Source: JABMOV01 sp964654545
GTDB taxonomy: Bacteria; Fidelibacterota; Marinisomatia; Marinisomatales; JABMOV01
NCBI GenBank assembly: GCA_964654545.1
Contig: CAZZIU010000016.1
Coordinates: 1 to 64,000, forward strand
Direction: 5' to 3'
Length of the DNA: 64,000 nt
A model generated the notes under the pieces. That model made no database searches, had not been told where the DNA came from, and saw nothing but the letters and a program-made list of their open reading frames with translations. Positions 1 through 9,220 of the stretch are shown here, one piece after another; position 1 is the first letter of the stretch; each line of letters starts with the position of its first letter. A program made the translations under genes and the position numbers.

Positions 1-1192
1 TTTTCTTCTCTCACTCTTGTTCCTTTTACCCTCCAACGCAAAAGCGGAAAATGTTGTATTGGTAATTATTGACGGTGCTCGCTACAGCGAAACATTTGGA
101 GATGTGAATCGAACGTATATCCCGGTCATGGATAGCTTAAGCCAACACGGAACGATTCTTGATCACTTTTACAACGATTCCCTTACTTACACATCACGTG
201 CCGTACCTGCGCTCTGGTGCGGTGCCTGGACTGAAGTCCGCGATACTGTTTTCGATAATGGTAATACCCAGTATACAGTCAAGCCCTCCCTCTTTGAATA
301 CTACCGAAAACAGACCAATGCCCCGGTCAGCGAAGCGTTTTATATCCTTGAGTATGTAAGCTCTTTGTGGTTGCCAAGTTTTCATCCCGAATATGGACAG
401 GATTATTGGCCAACTTTTATTAGTGCAGGTTCATCCGATTTGGATGTATTGAATCAAGCACAACAGGTCATGTCCACGGACCACCCGCAACTACTGTTGG
501 CATATTTTGCTGATGTTGATCACGGTGGACATTCTGGTAACTGGAACGAATACACGCAGGCGATTTCCACTGCGGATAGCATAGTGGGTATCATCTGGGA
601 TACGATTCAGCAAAACCCTTTTTACGCCAACACCACCACCATGTTGGTTACAAATGACCATGGACGCCACGACGATACCCATGGTGGGTTTCAATGGCAC
701 GGGGATGGTTGTGAGGGTTGTCGCCATGTTATGTTTATGGCTCTTGGTCCCCAGATAGAAACAAATTCCATCGTATCCACGGTTCACACTATACCAGACT
801 TTTCTGTGACAGCCGCGCATATTCTAGGAATCAACCCGGAATACAGTACCGGTGTCAATATTACCGAACTTTTTACAAACGTTTTCGCCTTCAACCAGAT
901 CACAACAATCCCGGGAAAGTTCAAACTCCATCCGAGCTATCCTAATCCTTTTAATCCCTCCACTACTATTGGAATCGAAGTCCCCTACAGCATGAAAATT
1001 GATGTGCGAATTGTAGATTTAACAGGAAAAAATGTGATTACACTTTATTCCGGAATGAAATCGGCTGGCGAATATGAGTTTCGTTGGAATGGAACAGATG
1101 AAAATGGTCTAGGCGTCAGTACGGGTATTTATTTTTGTACGGTAGAAACGGACACGTATGTCCTTTCGCAAAAAATGATCCTGATAAAATAA
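1..1192 (+). CDS. Secreted alkaline-phosphatase-superfamily protein with T9SS sorting domain (5' truncated)
   Basis: The reading frame is open from base 2, so the gene begins before the window. The visible N-terminus (FLLSLLFLLPSNAKA) is the hydrophobic core and cleavage region of a signal peptide, so only a few residues are missing. The body has alkaline phosphatase/sulfatase-superfamily features: VVLVIIDGAR (metal aspartate), a Thr/Ser nucleophile region at TYTSRAVPAL, DVDHGGHS, and NDHGRH followed by a later WHGDG and CRH. This suggests a two-metal phosphohydrolase or phosphodiesterase, with unknown substrate. The last ~85 residues are a T9SS type A sorting domain (SYPNPFNPSTTI, later GIYFC..., ending in QKMILIK), so the protein is probably exported to the cell surface. 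It is followed 13 nt later by a GFA-family gene on the same strand. The superfamily is fairly certain; the exact activity is not. Confidence 0.8.
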   Translation, partial: FLLSLLFLLPSNAKAENVVLVIIDGARYSETFGDVNRTYIPVMDSLSQHGTILDHFYNDSLTYTSRAVPALWCGAWTEVRDTVFDNGNTQYTVKPSLFEYYRKQTNAPVSEAFYILEYVSSLWLPSFHPEYGQDYWPTFISAGSSDLDVLNQAQQVMSTDHPQLLLAYFADVDHGGHSGNWNEYTQAISTADSIVGIIWDTIQQNPFYANTTTMLVTNDHGRHDDTHGGFQWHGDGCEGCRHVMFMALGPQIETNSIVSTVHTIPDFSVTAAHILGINPEYSTGVNITELFTNVFAFNQITTIPGKFKLHPSYPNPFNPSTTIGIEVPYSMKIDVRIVDLTGKNVITLYSGMKSAGEYEFRWNGTDENGLGVSTGIYFCTVETDTYVLSQKMILIK

Positions 1193-1205
1193 GGAAATAT
1201 GATCA

Positions 1206-1583
1206 ATGAAAAATGTTACCGGCGGTTGTTATTGTGGTAACATCAGATACCAATTTGCCGTAAAACCAAAATTGAAAGTGAATTGCCATTGTAACAATTG
1301 CCGTCGGGCAATTGGTGCTCAATCGGTAGCGTGGATAATCATCAATAATTCCACATTCCAATGGACAAAGGGGTCACCGGTCCGATATAAGACGGAAACC
1401 GAGGCCTGGCGAACGTTCTGTTCTGGTTGTGGATCATCTTTGACCTATGAATCACCCAAAAGGACGGACGATATTGACATTACAGTTGGCAGTCTGGATT
1501 CTCCGGAGGATTTTCCACCAACAGACGATGCCTATCTTGATTCAAGACTATCCTGGGTTGCACAAGTAGACCAACATGGTTAG
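1206..1583 (+). CDS. GFA-family (CENP-V/GFA) zinc protein
   Basis: This 125-residue protein has the cysteine pattern of the GFA family (glutathione-dependent formaldehyde-activating enzyme/CENP-V fold). It has CYC at residues 8-10, CHCNNC at 27-32 and CSGC at 72-75, which would bind two structural or catalytic zinc ions. The length matches the family. Most members have no proven substrate, so a formaldehyde or glutathione role should not be assumed. It is cytoplasmic, with no signal peptide. Its 3' end overlaps the downstream amidase gene by 8 nt, which suggests a shared transcript, although no functional link to peptidoglycan turnover is evident. Confidence 0.85.
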   Translation: MKNVTGGCYCGNIRYQFAVKPKLKVNCHCNNCRRAIGAQSVAWIIINNSTFQWTKGSPVRYKTETEAWRTFCSGCGSSLTYESPKRTDDIDITVGSLDSPEDFPPTDDAYLDSRLSWVAQVDQHG

Positions 1584-2157
1584 GAAACTAATCCTATTAC
1601 TTATTACAGGTTTATTGTTTGCGCAGGAACAACCTGCTGAAAACCGCTTACATATTATTACAAGAGACGATTGGGGATGGAAACCCTTAGTTGATACAAT
1701 TCCCCACCATACAATCAAGGCAATAACCATTCATCACGGTGGTGTGTTTTTCCCAGAAGATAAAGACCCGATTGCCTATTTACGAAATCTACAGGACTGG
1801 AGCCGTGCTGAGCGGCCGTGGATTGATATACCCTACCATTACATGATCGACTTGCAGGGAAAGATATACGAAGCCCGGCCAATTCAATTCCCCGGTGATA
1901 CCAATACTGACTATGACCCCACCGGTCATGCTCTCATCTGCGTAATGGGAAATTATGAGGAGCAACTTTTATCAGAACATCAATTAGAGATTTTAATAAA
2001 TCTATGCGCAATGCTGTCCGACAAATATTCCGTTCCGGTTGAAAAAATCAAAAGCCATAAGGATTATACTGAAACAGCCTGTCCCGGAGCGGATATATAC
2101 CAGTATTTGGAAAATGGTTACCTGGCTGAACAGATTCGAAACAGTATTCAGCAGTAA
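1576..2157 (+). CDS. N-acetylmuramoyl-L-alanine amidase (Amidase_2/PGRP fold)
   Basis: This 193-residue secreted protein has a signal peptide (MVRKLILLLITGLLFAQ) followed by an Amidase_2/peptidoglycan-recognition domain. The zinc ligands of the family are visible: TIHHGG around H53/H54, H161 in KSHKDY and C169 in TACPG. The YHYMID strand at about residue 87 is also typical. It should cleave the amide bond between N-acetylmuramic acid and L-alanine in peptidoglycan fragments in the periplasm. The gene overlaps the GFA gene upstream by 8 nt. Its stop codon abuts the stop of the convergent NamZ-like gene with no spacer. Together with NamZ and the AmpG-like permease it forms a plausible cell-wall recycling set. 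Confidence 0.9.
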   Translation: MVRKLILLLITGLLFAQEQPAENRLHIITRDDWGWKPLVDTIPHHTIKAITIHHGGVFFPEDKDPIAYLRNLQDWSRAERPWIDIPYHYMIDLQGKIYEARPIQFPGDTNTDYDPTGHALICVMGNYEEQLLSEHQLEILINLCAMLSDKYSVPVEKIKSHKDYTETACPGADIYQYLENGYLAEQIRNSIQQ

Positions 2158-3453
2158 TTATTTATACAAATAATACCTGCTTGCTCTTTCCCGGTACCAT
2201 CCAATATCTTTGTTAAAAAATGGAAGAATATCTTCTACTTTGTATTGAACAGAAAACAATTTCCGTACCTGAGCGCTTCCCATGACTTTATCAAACATGC
2301 GTAATCGATCTTCACTTGCCATTTGAAATGGATTTCTATTGGGATATAGTCGGATCAATGTTTCTAAATAGTAAAATTGAAGGTTTAGAAGATTTACTTT
2401 TGTCGGATCCATGATATGCACCTGCACGCCATGGATGGGGGTTCCTGCATCTCGACCGTAATACGGCGTATACAACACGGGACGAAAACGAACACCATTC
2501 AATCCAAGATTATGTAAAGCCATTGCCAGGGAATCTTCATTTACCCACGGAGCCCCTATAAACTGAAACGGTGCCGTATACCCCACTCCTTCGGATATAA
2601 TCCCCAGTTCACCCATTACACCGCTACTCACATAATAGAATGGTGAAAACCGATGGGGAACATGCGGCGATGTCGGAACCCATTCTAATCCGGTTTCCTC
2701 AAAGGTCATTTCTCTTTTCCAGTCATTCATGGGAACCACTGTAACATCACACTGCAAACTATCACCTAATAAATATTCACCATTCAGGTATAATGCCAAT
2801 TCACCCGGTGTCAATCCATACACATAAGGGATGGGATAACGGCCTACAAACGAAGTAAAATCCGGTTCAACAATATTTCCTTCAATCCGATACCCGCCCA
2901 GAGGATTTGGACGATCAAGAACAATAAACGGAATGCCGTTCTCAGCACATGCTTCCATGCACAATCCCATGGTAGTGATGTACGTATAGGATCGACAACC
3001 CACATCCTGAATATCATACACCAAAACATCAATTCCTTCCAGCATCTCACGTGTTGGCTTTCTGTTGTCCCCATAAAGGGAATAAACCTGGAGCCCGGTC
3101 TTTTTATCAATAGTTGATGCGATTTTAGATCCGGCGGGCTCCGTACCACGAACACCATGTTCCGGACCGAACAAGGCGACCAGTCTTACGTTTTCGGCAT
3201 TGTAAAGCAAATCAATCGTTGATACTAAATCCCTGTTCACACCTGTGGCATTGGTTATGAGTCCCACGCTTTTGCCATGTAATATGGAAAACCCATCGCC
3301 GGCCAATACATCTATCCCGGTCAGTACATTGGGTTTTGCAACGGGAATTTCCCGAATCTCAACAATTGGTTGATGAGAAGGTCTGTAGATTGAACAACTC
3401 TGCATAGTCCAAAAAAGCAGTATGAAGGTGAAAATTGAAAAGGTTTGTTTCAT
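2158..3453 (-). CDS. NamZ-like exo-beta-N-acetylmuramidase lipoprotein (DUF1343)
   Basis: The 431-residue product starts with a lipoprotein signal peptide ending in the lipobox MQSC (lipidated Cys20). The rest is a full-length DUF1343 domain with characteristic blocks such as GLITNATGVNRD, LVALFGPEHGVRG, YDIQDVGCRSYTY and the VLDRPNPLGG region. Characterised members (NamZ) are exo-acting N-acetylmuramidases that release MurNAc from the non-reducing end of glycan fragments. The protein is expected in the periplasm, anchored to a membrane. It is convergent with the Amidase_2 gene, stop to stop, and divergent from the AmpG-like permease gene. That layout supports a muropeptide-recycling role. 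The family call is firm; activity is inferred from homologues. Confidence 0.9.
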   Translation of the reverse strand: MKQTFSIFTFILLFWTMQSCSIYRPSHQPIVEIREIPVAKPNVLTGIDVLAGDGFSILHGKSVGLITNATGVNRDLVSTIDLLYNAENVRLVALFGPEHGVRGTEPAGSKIASTIDKKTGLQVYSLYGDNRKPTREMLEGIDVLVYDIQDVGCRSYTYITTMGLCMEACAENGIPFIVLDRPNPLGGYRIEGNIVEPDFTSFVGRYPIPYVYGLTPGELALYLNGEYLLGDSLQCDVTVVPMNDWKREMTFEETGLEWVPTSPHVPHRFSPFYYVSSGVMGELGIISEGVGYTAPFQFIGAPWVNEDSLAMALHNLGLNGVRFRPVLYTPYYGRDAGTPIHGVQVHIMDPTKVNLLNLQFYYLETLIRLYPNRNPFQMASEDRLRMFDKVMGSAQVRKLFSVQYKVEDILPFFNKDIGWYRERASRYYLYK

Positions 3454-3585
3454 TGCGGTCTTGAATTTCCGTTAAATTTCACTTTTTCAAAACACAAAGC
3501 CATTTTTAATTCCGGCTATTAATAAAGATTACCTAGCTTACGCGCTTGTTTGGCAAATTAATTACATATTTCATTCGGAAAGTGC

Positions 3586-4866
3586 ATGAAAAATAACTTA
3601 CTATCGACCAAACGCGGTCGACTGATTACCTTTTCACTTTTGTATTTGTCTGAAGGTATCCCCTTCGGGTTTTCCGCCATTGCGTTAACAACCCATTTGC
3701 GGTTATCCGGTATGGGATTAACCGAAATTGGAATCTTTATTGCATCCTTGTACATGCCCTGGGGATTCAAATGGGCCTGGGCTCCGCTAGTTGATCTTGT
3801 GAAATTTAAACGCTACGGAACAAGTCGAACCTGGATCGCAACAGCCCAATCCCTAATGATTTTTACACTGGGAATTCTGGTATTCTTCAATTTGCAGGAA
3901 AGTGTAACGTTGTTGATTACGCTTATTGTCATTCACAATATTTTCGCCGCCACCCAGGATGTAGCCATCGATGCCCTGGCAATACGCGTATTGCCTGCCG
4001 ATGAACGGGGTATTGCAAATGGATTTATGTTCGGCTCATCGTATCTTGGTCAGACAATCGGCGGTAGTGGTGCCTTGTTGATTTCCGGATGGTTAGGGTT
4101 TCAGGCTGCCTTCCCATTTGTTCTTGGCGCTTTGTTATTGATTCTCATTTTTGTCACGTTAAGGATTAATGAACCTGAAGAAGATATGGCAGAAAACTCT
4201 TCAGGTGATGATTCTGTTTGGGTCCAGGTAATAGGTCAATTAAAATTATTTTTTAAAGAGTTGTATCTGGGGTTTTTCCGATCGGGTCGCGGGCCAATTC
4301 TTGGAGTTGGTTTTGCCCTGTTACCCTCCGGAGCACTGGCACTTGGTCTTGGACTTGGAAACACATTGCAAGTGGACATTGGAATGACGGAAGAACAGAT
4401 TGCTACTTTTACCTTTTTCGGAACAATCATCGCTGCTGCCGGGTGTATCATTGGTGGCTGGATATCCGATCGAATCGGTCATCGAAAAGCATTGAGTGTT
4501 TGGTACGTATTGACTGTGATACCATCTCTGTATTTAGCAATGAATTTTGTGGGAGTTGAAGGAACCACAGGAATTACCATAACAATTTTTGTGATTGCAT
4601 CCCTGGCCTACAGCCTTACCAGTGGCTTGATTCAGGGTACCAGAACTGCTTTGTTTATGGGTCTTACAAATCCTCGTGTGGCAGCTACTCAATTCACGGG
4701 ATACATGGCTTTGAACAATCTCGTTTACTCCTATTCAAGCCTTTGGCAGGGCAGGTTTGCAGATTCCAGTGGTTATGCGCATACAATGTACTTGGATTCA
4801 GCGCTGGTGATTATTCCGCTTCTGTTCATTCCGTTTCTGATCCCATCCCTTCGGGGTAAGCAATAA
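3586..4866 (+). CDS. AmpG-like MFS permease
   Basis: This 426-residue polytopic membrane protein belongs to the major facilitator superfamily and resembles AmpG and the acetyl-CoA transporter-like branch. Diagnostic stretches are SEGIPFGFSAIAL near the N-terminus, WGFKWAWAPLVD at the end of the second helix, and HNIFAATQDVAIDALAIR at about residues 118-136. The ISDRIGHRKAL loop is the typical MFS inter-helix motif. AmpG imports anhydromuropeptides or GlcNAc-anhMurNAc across the inner membrane for reuse. Substrate here is inferred from family resemblance and from the neighbouring NamZ-like and amidase genes. The gene starts 132 bp from the divergently transcribed NamZ gene, so they may share a control region. 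Confidence 0.82.
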   Translation: MKNNLLSTKRGRLITFSLLYLSEGIPFGFSAIALTTHLRLSGMGLTEIGIFIASLYMPWGFKWAWAPLVDLVKFKRYGTSRTWIATAQSLMIFTLGILVFFNLQESVTLLITLIVIHNIFAATQDVAIDALAIRVLPADERGIANGFMFGSSYLGQTIGGSGALLISGWLGFQAAFPFVLGALLLILIFVTLRINEPEEDMAENSSGDDSVWVQVIGQLKLFFKELYLGFFRSGRGPILGVGFALLPSGALALGLGLGNTLQVDIGMTEEQIATFTFFGTIIAAAGCIIGGWISDRIGHRKALSVWYVLTVIPSLYLAMNFVGVEGTTGITITIFVIASLAYSLTSGLIQGTRTALFMGLTNPRVAATQFTGYMALNNLVYSYSSLWQGRFADSSGYAHTMYLDSALVIIPLLFIPFLIPSLRGKQ

Positions 4867-4870
4867 ACTA

Positions 4871-5914
4871 CTAGTTATCCTTTTCCGCTTCCCATCTGGC
4901 ACTGGCCGTTGCGGAGGGCCAACCCGGTTTACTGATTTCAATTCCGTATTTACCCTGTGCGTGTCCAGCGTCACTGAAATAGCCGTCTAAATATCCAGAT
5001 ACAGTAAACTCACCGCCTTCTTTGCTCACTTCCGCATCTATGGTCCCATCGGGATGAATGAGTCCAACGATGATAATATCTTCCACGATCATCGGACCAC
5101 CGATCATGGTTACATCAACAGTTAGTGTACCATCAATCACGTACACTCCGAAGGCTTCATATATATCAAAACTGAATGGACGCGTGAGGGATGTACCTGA
5201 CCAATGACCAACAATCCCGGAATTTTCAAAGGAAAAATAGACGTTGGTTTTATATTTGGTTGTGCTTAATCCGTTACCAGTATTTTTTGCGGTAACCGGT
5301 ATGACATTGCTTCCTTCTTGCAGATAAACCCAATGATTGAAATATCCCATTTCATCTTCAGTGGTGGTATCCCCACCAACAGTAATTACAACATGTTGCC
5401 CAACCATCACACGACCGGATACATTGGCACTATCCTGGAAAACCAACTGATATAAAGGGGGATCAAGAATGAGTTCAGGTGGTAATTCAGGCGTGCTGAC
5501 CACAACCACAATTGAGTCACTATTGACTCCGTTTGTTTCAGCCCAGACTAATGTCTGTCCTGCTGATATTCCGGTAACGATCCCATTATCAACGGTAGCG
5601 ATTGATGATCGGCTGGAATACCAATCCAGGTCCTTCCGGTTCATACGTTCAACCGTTGTGTCAACGGTGTGAATAATATAGCTGGTATCAGCGATCACAC
5701 CACTGTTGCGAATGGTTTGCTCTGACTCCTCGATAAATACCCCATACACATCCATCCTAAACTCCTTGTTGGCGAGCAGCAATAGTGTGTCTTCCGACTT
5801 ATCCAGGTATAGTTCAATCGGATAGCTTAACTCTGTGGGGTTCAGGCTATCATCCTGACAAGAAATACAGAAACCAACCAGCAGCATCAGACCATATAGA
5901 CAATATTTTTTCAT
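4871..5914 (-). CDS. Lipoprotein with bacterial Ig-like (BIG_2-type) domain
   Basis: The 347-residue product has a lipoprotein signal with lipobox around FCISC (Cys19). Residues roughly 95-145 look like a BIG_2 Ig-like domain (SIATVDNGIVTGISAGQTLV). A second beta-rich region follows (about 150-230), and the C-terminal ~110 residues form another beta-rich domain of unknown type. The start codon overlaps the stop of the upstream 196-residue barrel-like gene by 4 nt, so the two are translationally coupled. The pair lies just downstream of the chaperone-usher-like genes on the same strand. A role as a surface or periplasmic accessory to that fibre system is possible but only by position. I do not recognise a specific family for the full protein. 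Confidence 0.7.
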   Translation of the reverse strand: MKKYCLYGLMLLVGFCISCQDDSLNPTELSYPIELYLDKSEDTLLLLANKEFRMDVYGVFIEESEQTIRNSGVIADTSYIIHTVDTTVERMNRKDLDWYSSRSSIATVDNGIVTGISAGQTLVWAETNGVNSDSIVVVVSTPELPPELILDPPLYQLVFQDSANVSGRVMVGQHVVITVGGDTTTEDEMGYFNHWVYLQEGSNVIPVTAKNTGNGLSTTKYKTNVYFSFENSGIVGHWSGTSLTRPFSFDIYEAFGVYVIDGTLTVDVTMIGGPMIVEDIIIVGLIHPDGTIDAEVSKEGGEFTVSGYLDGYFSDAGHAQGKYGIEISKPGWPSATASARWEAEKDN

Positions 5915-6501
5915 AATATAAAAGAAAGTCCTGCGGAAAAATGCATTCCACCGGCTTGAATTTTTTCCGATTTGGAATTGTCTATATAGATTGGTAGACG
6001 CAAATACTCTGCTTCCAGATTTATATGTATCGTTGAAAACACGGGGATTAGGAATCCTCCGGCAATGGAAACCCCCCGATTATCGATGGAATTAATTGTT
6101 TTTTTTAGTGCGTCGATTTGAGGATTTTTTGTTCCAATTTCTTCTTTCACTGACCCAATAACATATTCGATGTCGAAATAAAACGCATCCTCAATACTTC
6201 TTAACCCAATCGAAAACATTTCCTGTCTCCAATGGGCAACACCATCAACTGCCAGATTTTCAACGATTGAAACACCGTCATCCTGAAACAAACGATAGCC
6301 GGCAATAAGGTATCCGTTATCGTATCCCACCCCGATTTTTGCAGACCCAATCACGGACGGATTCGTATATACTTTTTCATAAAAATCTATATTGGGCTTA
6401 AACGGTCCGACTATCCCTTCCAATAGTATCGAATACTTCCCTCCCGGATCACCAAGCACGACGGTTATCAGGTATAGACTTACTGTTAAGAATTTCTTCA
6501 T
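5911..6501 (-). CDS. Small predicted outer-membrane beta-barrel protein
   Basis: This 196-residue protein has a signal peptide (MKKFLTVSLYLITVVLG) and then alternating polar/hydrophobic strands with many aromatic residues. It ends in SAGLSFIL, with a terminal hydrophobic residue like many barrels. That pattern suggests a small outer-membrane beta-barrel, but I recognise no named family. It overlaps the downstream lipoprotein gene by 4 nt and lies 97 bp after the usher-like gene, in the same direction. It may be an accessory of the surface-fibre locus or an independent two-gene unit. Confidence 0.6.
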   Translation of the reverse strand: MKKFLTVSLYLITVVLGDPGGKYSILLEGIVGPFKPNIDFYEKVYTNPSVIGSAKIGVGYDNGYLIAGYRLFQDDGVSIVENLAVDGVAHWRQEMFSIGLRSIEDAFYFDIEYVIGSVKEEIGTKNPQIDALKKTINSIDNRGVSIAGGFLIPVFSTIHINLEAEYLRLPIYIDNSKSEKIQAGGMHFSAGLSFIL

Positions 6502-6598
6502 GAATAATGTATATTTTCGTTGAAAAATAGCAATCTATTGTTTGCCTTGCCATCTTTTTACACCGCTTCTTTCAACGGTTTGTTTGACAGGGTTTTTT

Positions 6599-9199
6599 CT
6601 ATGGTGATGATAAAATAAAGTTCAACCCTTCCACAAAATCACCTTCTGGAAGTGCCTTAATATCGATATAATGCACCGCCGGCGATGAAATGGCGTTTAA
6701 AAAACTCAATTGGTTTTCATCAATAGTGACTTCATAGGTACCCGGTGGTATTTCCATGGCATAATAGCTGCCATCATAAAAGGTTGTAACCTGTTTTTCG
6801 TACTCTCCTGCTTGTAGTTTAAGATTAATCCTTAATCCCGCCACTGGACTGGGTGTGCCATTGATGATACGAACCACCTGCCCTTCCATGATGCCAGTTA
6901 CATATAATGGTATATCTACCGATTTCATTTGATTGGGATCGGTTATTATAGAGAAGGCATCGTATTTAGGCGCCAACATGGGATTTTTAATATTCGCCTT
7001 GTTCACGATAAAATTGTACTGTTTGTAAGGTTGCAATTGTGTCACGACCGTAACATCGTTCTTGTCCTCCATTTGGCCGGACGATTTCACCAGTCGAATA
7101 GCTCGCCCGCCTATGACTTCTTCACGCTCATCAAACGTTTCCGAATTGTTTTCATCCACATACAATCGAACCCCTATGGAAGAACGTCCCACCTGATTTC
7201 TGTTTGTGTAATAACGCTCTCGTAAAGAGTTTAGCCCAACGGAACCTCTCACAGAATATGTAAAAATATAATCCTCACCTAATTTACGGTAGTTGGTAGT
7301 TTGCCGATTTTTATCAAAATCAAATGTGAATCCGATTTCAAATTGTACACCCTTACTGTCGGGTCGTTTTCTCAGGACAAGTCTGAATCGGCTTTTTCGC
7401 GATACTTGACGTAAAAACTGCATGGAAATTTCATTAAATCCAGAATTTTTAGAATAACTGGTTTCACCGCGCAGGTACAATCCCTGAATCAATTTCGGAT
7501 AGGACCGTGTTCGCGGTATGGTGTACATCGCTGCAAAAGAAAACAGACCGCGATCAAATGGATTGCCGAATTGTCCAAAGTCTCTGAAGGCAGAACGGAA
7601 TCGCAAACGTTTGAATTGGGTGGAAATATCCCAGTTTAATCCCATATATTTGTCTCCATTCCTCTGCAGCTCATAGGAGGGATTCAATTGGATTGTAAAC
7701 GGTTGTTGCTTAATTAAAAAGGGGAAATAGGTCGCAAGTGAAACACTTTGGGTTACACCACTTAGATTGTAGAGACTGTTTTCCGGATAATAATTGTAAG
7801 AAACGCTCAAACTGCGCTGATCTGGTGTTATGACGTCGGAAGACACGCTATAATAATGCCCGGGAGCAATATTTATGTTTCCCAAATACTGACCCCAGAA
7901 ACGAAAGGATCCGGACTGAAAAAATACCGGTTTTACAGCCTGAGAGCTTTCCACATATTCTATTCCTGTTCTACCTGTCAACCAATTGGTCAAACCGTAT
8001 CCCACGTCTGACTGCACCAGATTTGATCGATCATCCCATTTTAGGAACATATCGTTCACACGACCAATATGGACATTGTAAAATATTTTTCCTGTTGGAA
8101 GAAATGTATAGGGAACCTGGATTCGTTTTTCAATGGTTTCTATTCCGCCGGTTGGATTGTAAATCCGGATTCTGATATTTGAGCTACCATAGGATAGGGG
8201 GATTGTAAAGCGGTAATAGCCCGTTTCGTCAGCTTTCTGGTATTCAATCAGCCTGTTGTTCTCATACAATTCTACTTCCGCCTCAGGATTGGTTGTTCCA
8301 TCCAGGATGTACATATCATACGCCTTAAGCGGGTCGACCGGTTCATTGGTTAATCGTAAACCTGTGTAGGCTGTTTCGCCAATTCCTGTGGAATTATTTT
8401 CACCCACAAAAATTTGTTCAATATCATTCCCGCCTTCCAGTGCATAACGCCATCGCAGACTGGAAACACGATAACTATTACTATTCAGGGCATGGTTTCC
8501 AAGAAAGGCTCCCTGTAAATCACCAAACAATAACTCATTACCGAATTGCAAACGGTAATTGTACACGTTTCCTAGTCCGGCAATCCGGGTAAAAATAGAA
8601 TAGTCAACATAAGTGCCATTATAAATATGTGGTTGTCGATCAGAAATAGTTTCAAAGGCATAGTCATCGTCGTCTACCCCTGATTCTATTTGTTTCTGTC
8701 TTCGTTGTTCACGTTCATACTGTTCTACTATAGGGAGCTTTAATGGTGTCGTTAGTTTTAGTACCAGACGGTTAATGTCAATTACAAATTTTAAATCAAA
8801 CACTTCTTCTAAAACTCGTGTATTTATGTAGTAATCCAACTCCTTAATCAGGAAATCATCAGAAGAGATTTCCAATCGTTGTGATTGTAGTTGGACTATG
8901 CGACTCTTCAATCCTATACGGTATGAATCCGATTTATTTATATAATAACCGCCGATGGATAAGGTGCTGTGATTTACCGTATGATTAATTTTTAAAATAG
9001 TAAATAATTGGGAGATTGGAATATAATAGTTCTCCCCTTTCATATAGGCAATAATCACTGTGTTGACACCACCCTGATAACGAAATGAAAGATATATTTC
9101 TTCTTCTTCGTTGTCCGATTGAATCAGAGCCGAGAAGTCTATTGGGAATGCGCTATTAACTAAAAATATAAATAGGGCGAGTAAACTAATCTTGCGCAA
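6599..9199 (-). CDS. Usher-like outer-membrane assembly protein
   Basis: The 866-residue product has a signal peptide (about 1-19) and an N-terminal periplasmic region to about residue 150. A long, strand-rich barrel-like segment follows. Residues about 305-360 match the plug-like beta-sandwich of fimbrial ushers: VELYENNRLIEYQKADETG, then FTIPLSYGSSNIRIRIYNP. The C-terminal ~96 residues (from MEGQVVRI) resemble a carboxypeptidase-regulatory-like beta-sandwich (GTYEVTID). Ushers are outer-membrane channels that accept chaperone-bound subunits and assemble them into fibres. The start is TTG with a G-rich leader just upstream. An out-of-frame ATG lies 13 nt before it, and the signal peptide favours the TTG. 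It follows the PapD-like chaperone gene by 21 nt. The sequence is divergent from proteobacterial ushers, so the family call rests on architecture and neighbours. Confidence 0.72.
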   Translation of the reverse strand: MRKISLLALFIFLVNSAFPIDFSALIQSDNEEEEIYLSFRYQGGVNTVIIAYMKGENYYIPISQLFTILKINHTVNHSTLSIGGYYINKSDSYRIGLKSRIVQLQSQRLEISSDDFLIKELDYYINTRVLEEVFDLKFVIDINRLVLKLTTPLKLPIVEQYEREQRRQKQIESGVDDDDYAFETISDRQPHIYNGTYVDYSIFTRIAGLGNVYNYRLQFGNELLFGDLQGAFLGNHALNSNSYRVSSLRWRYALEGGNDIEQIFVGENNSTGIGETAYTGLRLTNEPVDPLKAYDMYILDGTTNPEAEVELYENNRLIEYQKADETGYYRFTIPLSYGSSNIRIRIYNPTGGIETIEKRIQVPYTFLPTGKIFYNVHIGRVNDMFLKWDDRSNLVQSDVGYGLTNWLTGRTGIEYVESSQAVKPVFFQSGSFRFWGQYLGNINIAPGHYYSVSSDVITPDQRSLSVSYNYYPENSLYNLSGVTQSVSLATYFPFLIKQQPFTIQLNPSYELQRNGDKYMGLNWDISTQFKRLRFRSAFRDFGQFGNPFDRGLFSFAAMYTIPRTRSYPKLIQGLYLRGETSYSKNSGFNEISMQFLRQVSRKSRFRLVLRKRPDSKGVQFEIGFTFDFDKNRQTTNYRKLGEDYIFTYSVRGSVGLNSLRERYYTNRNQVGRSSIGVRLYVDENNSETFDEREEVIGGRAIRLVKSSGQMEDKNDVTVVTQLQPYKQYNFIVNKANIKNPMLAPKYDAFSIITDPNQMKSVDIPLYVTGIMEGQVVRIINGTPSPVAGLRINLKLQAGEYEKQVTTFYDGSYYAMEIPPGTYEVTIDENQLSFLNAISSPAVHYIDIKALPEGDFVEGLNFILSSP

Positions 9200-9220
9200 G
9201 TTCCGCCCCCATAAAAGAGA

